From Candidatus Galligastranaerophilus intestinigallinarum (GTDB lineage Bacteria; Cyanobacteriota; Vampirovibrionia; Gastranaerophilales; Gastranaerophilaceae), in assembly GCA_018715855.1 (NCBI GenBank), contig DVKW01000061.1, positions 1 to 5,678 on the forward strand: a stretch of DNA of 5,678 nucleotides, read 5' to 3'. Position 1 is the stretch's first letter, and every line of letters starts with the position of its first letter. A model generated the notes under the pieces. It saw only the letters and a program-made list of their open reading frames with translations. It did not search any database and was not told the origin of the DNA. Of the stretch, positions 1 through 5,678 are shown in pieces. The position numbers and the translations under genes are program-made.

Positions 1-111
1 GCAAGAACAGGCCGCAACCCTCAAACAGGCAAAGAAATTAAAATTGCTGCAAAAACAGTTCCTGCATTCTCAGCCGGCAAAAAATTCAAAGAACTTGTTA
101 ACAAAAAATAG
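1..111 (+). CDS. HU-family histone-like DNA-binding protein, C-terminal fragment
   Basis: The gene enters from the left edge already in frame. The visible 36 residues begin ARTGRNPQTG and end FKELVNKK before a TAG stop. They match the end of the HU/IHF family: the R-x-GRNPQTG part of the DNA-gripping beta arm, then a segment resembling IxIxAxxVPAFxAGKxFK, and the final short helix. HU is a small, abundant nucleoid protein that binds and bends DNA with little sequence preference, as a dimer. The N-terminal dimerisation helices, about 55 residues, lie outside the window. The ending reads as HU rather than IHF, but the two cannot be fully separated from this fragment. The gene appears to end its transcription unit, because a strong terminator follows 27 bases after the stop. 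Confidence 0.93.
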   Translation, partial: ARTGRNPQTGKEIKIAAKTVPAFSAGKKFKELVNKK

Positions 112-138
112 TTTTTTAGAATTTTTTGAAAATAATAT

Positions 139-175
139 AAAGCGGCATGGATTCCATGCCGCTTTTATTTTTGTT
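139..175 (+). terminator. Rho-independent terminator of the HU gene
   Basis: A perfect 12-bp stem (139-150 pairing with 154-165, core AGCGGCATGG) closes on a three-base ATT loop and is followed directly by a T-rich run broken by one A. It lies 27 bases after the HU stop codon and points the same way as that gene. It should separate HU from the PadR-like gene that follows. Confidence 0.93.
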
Positions 176-176
176 A

Positions 177-205
177 TTGCAACCATATAAGAAAAATTAT
201 AGAAT
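177..205 (+). promoter_or_regulatory. Candidate promoter of the PadR-like gene
   Basis: TTGCAA (177-182) and TAGAAT (200-205) are separated by 17 bases and resemble -35 and -10 boxes. The predicted start of transcription, near 212, would leave a leader of about 16 bases that contains the AAGGA ribosome binding site. The region is very AT-rich, so box-like matches are expected by chance. TATAAG at 186-191 is an alternative -10. Confidence 0.35.
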
Positions 206-227
206 ATATAAAAACAAGGAAAAAAGA

Positions 228-725
228 ATGCTTGAGCTTTTAATTTTATACATTTTAAATAAATATGATTGCACTATTTATAAAATTCAAAAATTAATAG
301 GAGAAATGTTTTTTATATTCTCATGCCCTTCTTTAGGGGCAATTAACCCTGCTCTTAAAAGGTTGGAGAATTTGGGGTGTGTTGAATATTCTTCTTTTAT
401 GTCAGACGGGGGGAAACTTTCTAAAACATATAAAATAACACCCTTTGGGCTTAAATATTTAAAAGAAACAATTTCTTTATTTGATTTTAAAAATTCTGCC
501 CACATGCTAAATAATGCAAAAGTTTGCATAAGTATATCAGATGTTTTGGACAACAAACAAAAAGAAGATTTTTATTTTTTGGTTGCAAATAAATTAAAAA
601 TTTTAAAAAAAGATGTTGAAAACAAGCTTAAAGACCCTTACATTTTATACACCGAACTTCAAAGAAAAGTTTTAGATAATACAATAAAAGAAATAGATGA
701 GCTAATTTTAACCGTTGAAAATTAA
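228..725 (+). CDS. PadR-family transcriptional regulator
   Basis: The protein has 165 residues. Residues 1-85 have the PadR winged-helix pattern: an opening LELLILYIL helix, a second helix, then a recognition-helix segment resembling the family's GTIYPALKRLExxGLV (here LGAINPALKRLENLGCVEY, 36-54), and a wing ending in KTYKITPFGLKYL. Residues 105-163 are charged and helical, as in the C-terminal dimerisation part of the family. PadR proteins are dimeric, usually repressors of efflux or stress genes, often their own included; no ligand can be inferred. The start at 228 was chosen because AAGGA (216-220) lies seven bases upstream and the PadR homology begins at this Met. An in-frame ATG at 147 would sit inside the HU terminator hairpin and add 27 unrelated residues. 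The next gene starts 26 bases downstream but has its own promoter-like element. Confidence 0.85.
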   Translation: MLELLILYILNKYDCTIYKIQKLIGEMFFIFSCPSLGAINPALKRLENLGCVEYSSFMSDGGKLSKTYKITPFGLKYLKETISLFDFKNSAHMLNNAKVCISISDVLDNKQKEDFYFLVANKLKILKKDVENKLKDPYILYTELQRKVLDNTIKEIDELILTVEN

Positions 726-745
726 CCTTTTGTCTATGGTATAAT
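715..745 (+). promoter_or_regulatory. Extended -10 promoter of the transglycosylase gene, predicted leaderless start
   Basis: TATAAT at 740-745 is preceded by TG at 737-738, giving a full extended -10 element (TGgTATAAT). A weak -35-like TTGAAA lies at 715-720, inside the end of the PadR-like gene, with a long 19-base spacer. Only six bases (CTTTTT) separate the -10 box from the ATG at 752, so transcription should begin at or next to the A of the start codon. No Shine-Dalgarno sequence lies between the promoter and the ATG. Confidence 0.75.
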
Positions 746-751
746 CTTTTT

Positions 752-2713
752 ATGGAATTAAAAAAGCTTTCGATTATAATAATTTCGCTTGTTTTAGCTA
801 TTCTTCTTTTTTTGGTGGGGTTTTTATTTATTTTTAATTCAAGCCATAAAAAAGATTCTTTTACATATTACAAACAGGGAATTGAATATTTTGAAAAGAA
901 TGATTTTCAAAATGCCTATTATAATTTCACAAAAATATACCCGAATTCGCCCCTTTTTCTAAATGCACTTTATAAACAGGCAAAAAGCGCCGAAAATGCG
1001 GGAGATTATAAAACAGCAATTAAAAAATATTCAATAATGAACAAATTAATAAAAAATAAAAATATATCCCCATATATTTTGTGGCGTTTAGCGGTTATTA
1101 ACCATGAAAATAAAAACGAAAGAAACGCAAAAAAATATTTTCTTAATTTAAGAGATGAATATAAAACAACGGAATATGGCATTGCTTCTAATTATTACCT
1201 TTCAAAATTAACAAAAAACAAAGAAGAAAAAAAGGAATATCTTCTTGATTATATTAAATATTCACCAAAAGGAAGATTTATTAAAGAGGCCTTAGCTGAA
1301 ATTTTAGGCGATAGTGAAATTAAATTAAATGATTATGAAAAATTAATTGTTGCCGATGCTCTAAATCAAAATGAAAACTACAAGCTTTCTATCAACCTTT
1401 TAAAAAATGTTCCCATTAATTTGTCTTGGGTTAGTTTAATAAATTCACTAGACAAATTAAATTCGGGCAAAAACGTTTTAAAAGTTGCAAACAAAGGCTT
1501 TAGCTTTGAAAATTCAAATTTTGATGAAGAAACACTTCTTAAAACAATCAAAATTTACCTTAAATATATTCCATCACCGTTAAACGGTTTAAATGAGATA
1601 TACAAAACAACCAATGATGAAAGAATTAAAGGGCTTTCTTTATATTTAAGTGCAAATTATGTTAGCGAAGAAGAAGCCATAAGAAGAAAATTTCAATTTT
1701 ATGAAAAATATCCTTCATCAAAATTTGCTTCAACTGTTTTATATGAACTTTTTATGGAAAGTTTTAAAAATAATAAAAAAATTCTTGCCCTAAAATATGG
1801 CAAAAAGCATATGGCGCTTTATAAAAACAAAAATGAAAGCCCCGCTGTTTATTATTACGTTGCAACTTTAAAAAAGAAAAATTTGGATAATTCTTATAAA
1901 GAAACAATAAACAAACTGATAGCCGAATACCCAAGAAGCTATTATGCATATAAAGCTTATTCAACATTAATCGATAAAAACTTTTCAAACAAAAGAAATT
2001 TAAAAATTTCAAAAAATGTTTTTATTCCATACCCTTATAAAGAAGATAAAAAAGAAAGGCAATTTTTTGAACATTTTGCAAAAACAGGTGATTTTAAAAG
2101 CTTTGAAGATTTCAGAATTCAAGACCCTTTAATTTTATCTTGGGTTGAATATAAAAAAGGAAATAGGGCCCTTTCAAGCGTTCTTGCAAGAGATTATATT
2201 AACGGCTTGGAAACATCGCCAAAACAAGGAAATATTGCTTATAAGTTGGCATACCCCATTTATTATAATGAAGAAATAAATAAAGAAACAAAAAAGAAAA
2301 ATTTGAACCCTTATCTTATTTTAGCTTTAATAAAAGAAGAAAGCCATTTTGACCCAAATATAAGAAGCAATGTTGGTGCAACGGGCTTAATGCAAATTAT
2401 GCCGACAACAGCTGAAATGATTTCAGGAAAAACTTATACAATTGAACAGCTTCAAGATGAAGAATTAAACATTGCTTTGGGAACTTCTTATTTTAAATAT
2501 TTAATGAATGAATTTTTAGAAAATGAACCGTTGTGTGTTTTATCTTATAATTCCGGCCCAAACGCCGTTAAAAGGTGGCTTGATGAGCACAAACAAAATT
2601 CAATGGATATTTTAGCTGAAAGTATCCCTTATTTTGAAACAAAAAACTACATTAAAAAGGTTTACACCGCTTATTGGAACTACCTTTTAACTTATGAAAA
2701 AGTGAAAATTTAA
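752..2713 (+). CDS. Membrane-anchored soluble-lytic-transglycosylase (Slt) family murein hydrolase
   Basis: The 653-residue enzyme is predicted to cut the glycan strands of peptidoglycan between MurNAc and GlcNAc, leaving 1,6-anhydro-MurNAc ends, on the outer face of the cytoplasmic membrane. Residues 6-29 form one hydrophobic segment after a short Lys-containing start, best read as an uncleaved signal anchor. Residues 35-500 are helical and TPR-like (for example 36-66 and 71-100), matching the superhelical body of Slt70. The catalytic domain spans about 515-645. It has the expected motifs: IKEES with predicted catalytic Glu530, GLMQIMP (545-551), LSYNSGP (597-603) and the FETKNYIKKV motif (628-637). 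Length is close to E. coli Slt (about 645 including signal peptide). No other Met occurs before residue 96, and a later start would lose the anchor. Transcription appears to start at the ATG. The stop overlaps that of the convergent TPR gene. The gene could also be co-transcribed with the PadR-like gene. Confidence 0.93.
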   Translation: MELKKLSIIIISLVLAILLFLVGFLFIFNSSHKKDSFTYYKQGIEYFEKNDFQNAYYNFTKIYPNSPLFLNALYKQAKSAENAGDYKTAIKKYSIMNKLIKNKNISPYILWRLAVINHENKNERNAKKYFLNLRDEYKTTEYGIASNYYLSKLTKNKEEKKEYLLDYIKYSPKGRFIKEALAEILGDSEIKLNDYEKLIVADALNQNENYKLSINLLKNVPINLSWVSLINSLDKLNSGKNVLKVANKGFSFENSNFDEETLLKTIKIYLKYIPSPLNGLNEIYKTTNDERIKGLSLYLSANYVSEEEAIRRKFQFYEKYPSSKFASTVLYELFMESFKNNKKILALKYGKKHMALYKNKNESPAVYYYVATLKKKNLDNSYKETINKLIAEYPRSYYAYKAYSTLIDKNFSNKRNLKISKNVFIPYPYKEDKKERQFFEHFAKTGDFKSFEDFRIQDPLILSWVEYKKGNRALSSVLARDYINGLETSPKQGNIAYKLAYPIYYNEEINKETKKKNLNPYLILALIKEESHFDPNIRSNVGATGLMQIMPTTAEMISGKTYTIEQLQDEELNIALGTSYFKYLMNEFLENEPLCVLSYNSGPNAVKRWLDEHKQNSMDILAESIPYFETKNYIKKVYTAYWNYLLTYEKVKI

Positions 2714-3201
2714 TTCATATATTTTGTTAAAATAAGCTTTTTCAATGCTTTTGCATTAACTGCATCAGGTTCAAGTTCAATAAGTTTATCAAGATATGAA
2801 ACAGCTTCGCTATATTTTCCTAATTTCTTTTTAGCTGCAGCCATCGCAAATAGAGCATCAATAAATTTTTCATCCAAAGAAAGCGCCATTTCAAGGTCTG
2901 AAACTGCATTTTCAATTTTAGGGTTTTGAATATCTTTTCTTGATAAAATAATTCTTGCTCTATTATAATAAGCATCCGTCATTTTAGGGTTTAGTTGAAT
3001 TGCTTTTGTATAATCAAGCATTGCCATATCCCATTTTTCAAGTGCTTGATAGCAAGCCGCACGGTAAAAATATGAAATTTCAAAATCATTTTTAATTTCA
3101 ATTGATTTATCTAATTTTAAAATTGCATCATCAAATTTTCCATTATAAAAATCGTCAATTGCTTCATCTAAATAAAATTTATATTGAAATTTTTCTTCCA
3201 T
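2710..3201 (-). CDS. TPR-repeat protein, second gene of a two-gene operon
   Basis: The 163-residue protein consists almost entirely of about four tetratricopeptide repeats, at roughly 10-40, 42-72, 75-112 and 114-146. The second (ISYFYRAACYQALEKWDMA) and fourth (IDALFAMAAAKKKLGKYSEA) show the W/Y-x-A-G/A-x8-A pattern most clearly. The third carries a short insertion around 88-98. TPRs form a helical scaffold that binds peptides or other proteins; there is no catalytic domain. No signal peptide or membrane segment is seen, so it is probably cytoplasmic. The ATG at 3201 was chosen because an AAGGA ribosome binding site lies seven bases upstream; extension to a TTG at 3231 would overlap the upstream gene and add unrelated residues. 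Only 13 bases separate it from the end of the DUF4145-like gene, so the two are probably co-transcribed and may act together. The specific role is unknown. Confidence 0.85.
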   Translation of the reverse strand: MEEKFQYKFYLDEAIDDFYNGKFDDAILKLDKSIEIKNDFEISYFYRAACYQALEKWDMAMLDYTKAIQLNPKMTDAYYNRARIILSRKDIQNPKIENAVSDLEMALSLDEKFIDALFAMAAAKKKLGKYSEAVSYLDKLIELEPDAVNAKALKKLILTKYMN

Positions 3202-3214
3202 ATTTTTATCCTTT

Positions 3215-3970
3215 TTAAAACGGCAAAACAAACAAAATTATATTAACCAATAAAACAAAAATAACGCTGAAAATTACGCCGTAGAAAAGAAAATCGCCAT
3301 TTTGAACCGTTTGTTTTTCAAGCTTTTCTTTTTTTGTTTTTTTAGGGCTTTGTTCTTTTTTTGCTTTTGCTTTTGGTTTTTTATCTTTAATAACTTTTTT
3401 CTTTTTAAAATCTGCCTTTAAAACCTTATTTTCATCAGTATTTTTGGCAAATTCAGCTATATTTTTAACTTCTTTTTTTAGGTCTTCATTTTCTTCTTCT
3501 CTTATTTTTTGGTATTTTTCGCTGAATTTATAGGTTTTTCCTGTCATTAAAAGGTCTATACTGTAGTGATTGTTTAAAATTTTTTTGTTTGCGCCGTTTT
3601 TAACTGCATAATTCAAAGAAGCTTCAAACGCCCTTTGAAGGCATTCAAGGGCAATGTTGCCGTTTAAGGGGGTGGCACTGTCGTGAACTGCTAAATTGCC
3701 CTGTTTTTTTAAAAAATACATATCATCCAAAAATTCTTTTTCAATCGGGTTTTCACCCATAATATCTTTTAAGGTGCCTAAAACCTCATCAAAGGTTTCT
3801 TCTGTTGTTCTTCTTATTCCAAGAACGTTTTTTGCCATAATTTCCGCAAATTTTCTTGTTTGTGCGATTGTTTGCTCAAAATAGCCGTCCCTATATAGCT
3901 TTTCGGCATCATCTATTATATTAAAAAGTTTTTTATCTTTATTTTTTAAAAATTCAAAATTGGATGTCAT
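3215..3970 (-). CDS. DUF4145-like protein with Lys-rich linker and C-terminal membrane anchor
   Basis: The protein has 251 residues from the ATG at 3970. Residues 12-125 resemble the DUF4145-type helical domain found alone and at the N-terminus of some type I restriction HsdR subunits: an aromatic-rich start, a QTRKFAEIMAKNVLG helix (37-51), and a KKQGNLAVH motif (88-96) where the family has a Gly-Asn-x-Ala-Val-His signature. Residues 155-180 are charged and possibly coiled coil; 185-220 are very Lys-rich. Residues 226-251 are hydrophobic and end the protein, so it is predicted to be tail-anchored with the N-terminal domain in the cytoplasm. No nuclease, helicase or methylase domain is attached and no restriction genes are nearby, so restriction activity is not implied. 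A TTG start at 3985 would begin inside the -10 box and is rejected. The gene probably forms an operon with the TPR gene 13 bases downstream. The family match is from memory of motifs and is moderate. Confidence 0.75.
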   Translation of the reverse strand: MTSNFEFLKNKDKKLFNIIDDAEKLYRDGYFEQTIAQTRKFAEIMAKNVLGIRRTTEETFDEVLGTLKDIMGENPIEKEFLDDMYFLKKQGNLAVHDSATPLNGNIALECLQRAFEASLNYAVKNGANKKILNNHYSIDLLMTGKTYKFSEKYQKIREEENEDLKKEVKNIAEFAKNTDENKVLKADFKKKKVIKDKKPKAKAKKEQSPKKTKKEKLEKQTVQNGDFLFYGVIFSVIFVLLVNIILFVLPF

Positions 3971-3976
3971 AGAATG

Positions 3977-3985
3977 ATTATACAA
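3977..3985 (-). promoter_or_regulatory. -10 promoter element of the DUF4145-like/TPR operon, predicted leaderless start
   Basis: On the minus strand, TTG is followed by a perfect TATAAT (3982 down to 3977), then six bases (CATTCT) and the ATG at 3970. The expected transcription start coincides with the start codon, and there is no Shine-Dalgarno sequence. The TG directly touches the -10 box, so this is not an exact TGnTATAAT. No good -35 box is seen; the place where it would lie falls in the flotillin terminator hairpin. Confidence 0.65.
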
Positions 3986-3987
3986 TT

Positions 3988-4026
3988 AAAATCACGCTCC
4001 TAAAATAATTTAAGAGCGTGATTTTT
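3988..4026 (-). terminator. Intrinsic terminator of the flotillin gene
   Basis: A perfect 12-bp stem (3988-3999 with 4014-4025, core ATCACGCTC) encloses a 14-base AT-rich loop. After one mismatch, four further pairs (4001-4004 with 4009-4012) can extend it. It begins about 14 bases after the flotillin stop codon. On the minus strand the stem ends in TTTT followed by AATT; on the plus strand it is followed by T residues as well, so it could work in both directions. Only the minus-strand side has a gene feeding into it. Confidence 0.88.
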
Positions 4027-4039
4027 TAAACATTTAATA

Positions 4040-5668
4040 TTAATTATTGTTATTTGGAACGGTGAATTTTGTGCCGCATTTAATGCAATAAATTTGCTGG
4101 CCATCTAGTTCTGCATCAATGTCATTAAAGCCTGCAATATTTACATTTCCGTTTTCATCAATTTTTGCTTTATATTTTGCGCCACAGTGGGGGCAAATAA
4201 CTGATTCTACACCTTTTTCCGTTTCTGCAACAATGCCTTTTGGTATGGTTACAGTTTTTTCTTCAAACTTTTTTTCTTTATTATCTTCAATGCAATTATC
4301 AACTTTACCTAAAATTCTTGGAAGTTCAATGCCTGCTTGGCTTGCCAAATCATGCATTGCAGGAAGCGCTTTAATTAATTCCTTCATAAAATTAGCAGTT
4401 GTAGAGCCGCCGTTAGAACCTGCGCCGCCATCCCAAACGGTAATTTTATCGAATTTAATATTTTTAATTGCTTCAACTTGTTTAGCAACAATATCTTCAA
4501 TTTTTTCAATCATCAAAAAGCTTGTAGCAATTTCAGGCTTATTGTTTGATATTGCAACCAACCTGTCATAACCTGCTGCTTTTGCTTCTAAAACGGCTTT
4601 AACACCTTCTGCTTCTGCAAAATATTTTGCTTTAATAGCGTCCGCTTCACCGTTTGCAATTCTTCTTAATCTTTCAGCTTCTGCGTCTGCTTCAACTTGA
4701 ATTTTTAATTTTTCAACTTCTTGTTCAGCAAGTTCTTCTTTTTTAAGTCTTGCTTCTTCTTGTTCTTTTTGAGCAATTAAAATGTCACGTTCTGCATTTG
4801 CTTTTGCAACTTCACCAAGTTTCAGGGCTTCTGCCTGTTTAACTGCTAAGGTTGCGTTATATTCTGCTATATTTGCTTTTGAAATGTTTTCACCTTCAAC
4901 GGCTTGAGCTTCAAGTTGTGCAGTTTGAATTCTTTGTTCTTTTTCTGCATTTGCTTGCCCGATTTGAGTTTGCGCTTTTTGGTTTGCAACTTGAACTTCT
5001 TTTTCTCTGTTTTGGTCAGCTTCACCAATTGAACCTAATTTTTCTTGTTGAGCAACTTCAACTTTTGCTTTATTTATAGCTTCAGCTGCTGCTTTTTTAC
5101 CGATTGCATCGATATAGCCTGATTCATCGGTTATATCTCGAATGTTTACGTTAATAACGGATAAGCCCAATTTATTTAACTCAGCATCAACATTTATGTT
5201 AATTTGTTCCATAAATTTTTCTCTGTCTTGGTTAATTTCTTCAATAGACAAAGTTGCAATAACAAGCCTTAATTGGCCTAAAATGATATCTGATGCCATA
5301 GAAATAATTGTTTTCTTATCGCTCATAAGAAGCCTTTCTGCGGCATTTTGCAATAATTTAGGGTTTGTTGAAACTGCAAAAGTAAATGTTGCAGGAACCG
5401 CTACCCTTATGTTTCCTTTGGATAATGCGCCACGAAGATCAATATCTGTTGTCATGGGTTCTAATGACAAAACGCTGTAATCTTGGATTAACGGCCAAAC
5501 AAAAACACCGCCCCCATGAACACACCTTGCAGTTGCAGAGCCTGCCACTTTACCATAAACAACAATAACTTTGTTTGATGGGCATCTTTGGTATCGGCTT
5601 GCGGCAAAAACAAGCGCACCGAATACGATAATTAAAAAAAGCATGCCCGCAAATGAAAATAATTCCAT
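4040..5668 (-). CDS. Flotillin-like SPFH-domain membrane scaffold protein with C-terminal zinc-ribbon-like extension
   Basis: The protein has 542 residues. Residues 5-24 are a hydrophobic membrane-associating segment. Residues 25-190 form the SPFH/band 7 domain (CPSNKVIVVYGK near the start, INVNIRDITDESGYIDAIG at its end). Residues 190-365 are Ala/Glu/Lys/Gln-rich, long helical and coiled coil, as in flotillins. The usual flotillin tail follows: a KITVWDGGAGSNGG linker (408-421), then a helix ending AGIELPRILGK (445-455). Flotillins oligomerise on the inner face of the membrane and organise membrane domains and associated proteins. Beyond the usual end there are about 87 extra residues with CPHC (492-495) and CIKC (528-531), spaced like a zinc ribbon. 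The ATG at 5668 is preceded by a weak GAG seven bases upstream. The promoter is outside the window, as would be any NfeD-type partner gene. No such partner lies downstream. Confidence 0.92.
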   Translation of the reverse strand: MELFSFAGMLFLIIVFGALVFAASRYQRCPSNKVIVVYGKVAGSATARCVHGGGVFVWPLIQDYSVLSLEPMTTDIDLRGALSKGNIRVAVPATFTFAVSTNPKLLQNAAERLLMSDKKTIISMASDIILGQLRLVIATLSIEEINQDREKFMEQININVDAELNKLGLSVINVNIRDITDESGYIDAIGKKAAAEAINKAKVEVAQQEKLGSIGEADQNREKEVQVANQKAQTQIGQANAEKEQRIQTAQLEAQAVEGENISKANIAEYNATLAVKQAEALKLGEVAKANAERDILIAQKEQEEARLKKEELAEQEVEKLKIQVEADAEAERLRRIANGEADAIKAKYFAEAEGVKAVLEAKAAGYDRLVAISNNKPEIATSFLMIEKIEDIVAKQVEAIKNIKFDKITVWDGGAGSNGGSTTANFMKELIKALPAMHDLASQAGIELPRILGKVDNCIEDNKEKKFEEKTVTIPKGIVAETEKGVESVICPHCGAKYKAKIDENGNVNIAGFNDIDAELDGQQIYCIKCGTKFTVPNNNN

Positions 5669-5678
5669 TTTTTACTCA

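Noticed and set aside
147..227. N-terminal extension of the PadR-like gene from the ATG at 147
   Set aside because: The ATG lies inside the stem of the HU terminator, has no ribosome binding site, and adds residues with no PadR similarity. The ATG at 228 has AAGGA at seven-base spacing.
2744..2757. Hairpin AATGC-TTTT-GCATT as a terminator between the convergent genes
   Set aside because: The stem is only 5 bp, lies inside the coding part of the TPR gene, and no T tract follows on either strand.
3202..3231. TTG start at 3231 for the TPR gene
   Set aside because: It overlaps the end of the upstream gene, and the ribosome binding site points to the ATG at 3201.
3971..3985. TTG start at 3985 for the DUF4145-like gene
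   Set aside because: The TTG and the next two codons coincide with the -10 promoter box, so this part is probably not in the mRNA. The ATG at 3970 fits better.
4852..5079. Open frame on the plus strand opposite the flotillin coiled coil
   Set aside because: It is a Leu/Phe/Gln-rich translation of the complementary strand of an Ala/Glu/Lys-rich coiled coil, has no ribosome binding site or family match, and is a shadow of the real gene. The same applies to the plus-strand frames at 4119-4571, 5142-5480 and 5386-5568.
4600..5095. Repeated Ala/Glu/Gln/Lys codon patterns as a DNA repeat array
   Set aside because: The repetition reflects the flotillin coiled-coil composition; no regular unit length is conserved at the DNA level.

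Overview
This AT-rich window (roughly 30% GC by eye) comes from a bacterial chromosome. It holds the tail of an HU-type DNA-binding protein gene, a PadR-type regulator, a membrane-anchored Slt-family lytic transglycosylase, a two-gene operon (a DUF4145-like tail-anchored protein and a TPR protein), and a flotillin with an extra C-terminal zinc-ribbon-like segment. No mobile element, CRISPR array, tRNA or rRNA gene was seen. The Slt enzyme with its long helical-repeat region suggests a bacterium with a murein wall. The Lys/Asn/Ile-rich proteins fit a low-GC, possibly host-associated lineage. Gut Gastranaerophilales (non-photosynthetic Cyanobacteria relatives) or Elusimicrobiota are my best guesses, but the sequence alone does not settle the taxonomy.

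Layout: (1) 1-111 +, HU C-terminus, closed by a strong intrinsic terminator at 139-175. (2) 228-725 +, PadR-like regulator with a good ribosome binding site. (3) 752-2713 +, Slt transglycosylase, with an extended -10 promoter immediately before its ATG and no ribosome binding site. (4) Two minus-strand genes converge on it. The DUF4145-like gene (3970-3215) is transcribed first and the TPR gene (3201-2710) follows, and the TPR stop codon overlaps the slt stop codon. (5) 5668-4040 -, flotillin, ended by a hairpin at 3988-4026 that abuts, and partly overlaps, the promoter region of the DUF4145-like gene.

The genes do not form one obvious pathway. Three products are predicted to be membrane-bound: the Slt enzyme, the tail-anchored protein and the flotillin. 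The clearest recurring pattern is in expression signals. Two genes that follow a gap or terminator have TATAAT exactly six bases before the ATG and no Shine-Dalgarno sequence, which predicts leaderless mRNAs. The downstream operon gene and the PadR gene carry AAGGA-type ribosome binding sites instead. The other notable point is the flotillin C-terminal extension with two CxxC knuckles.
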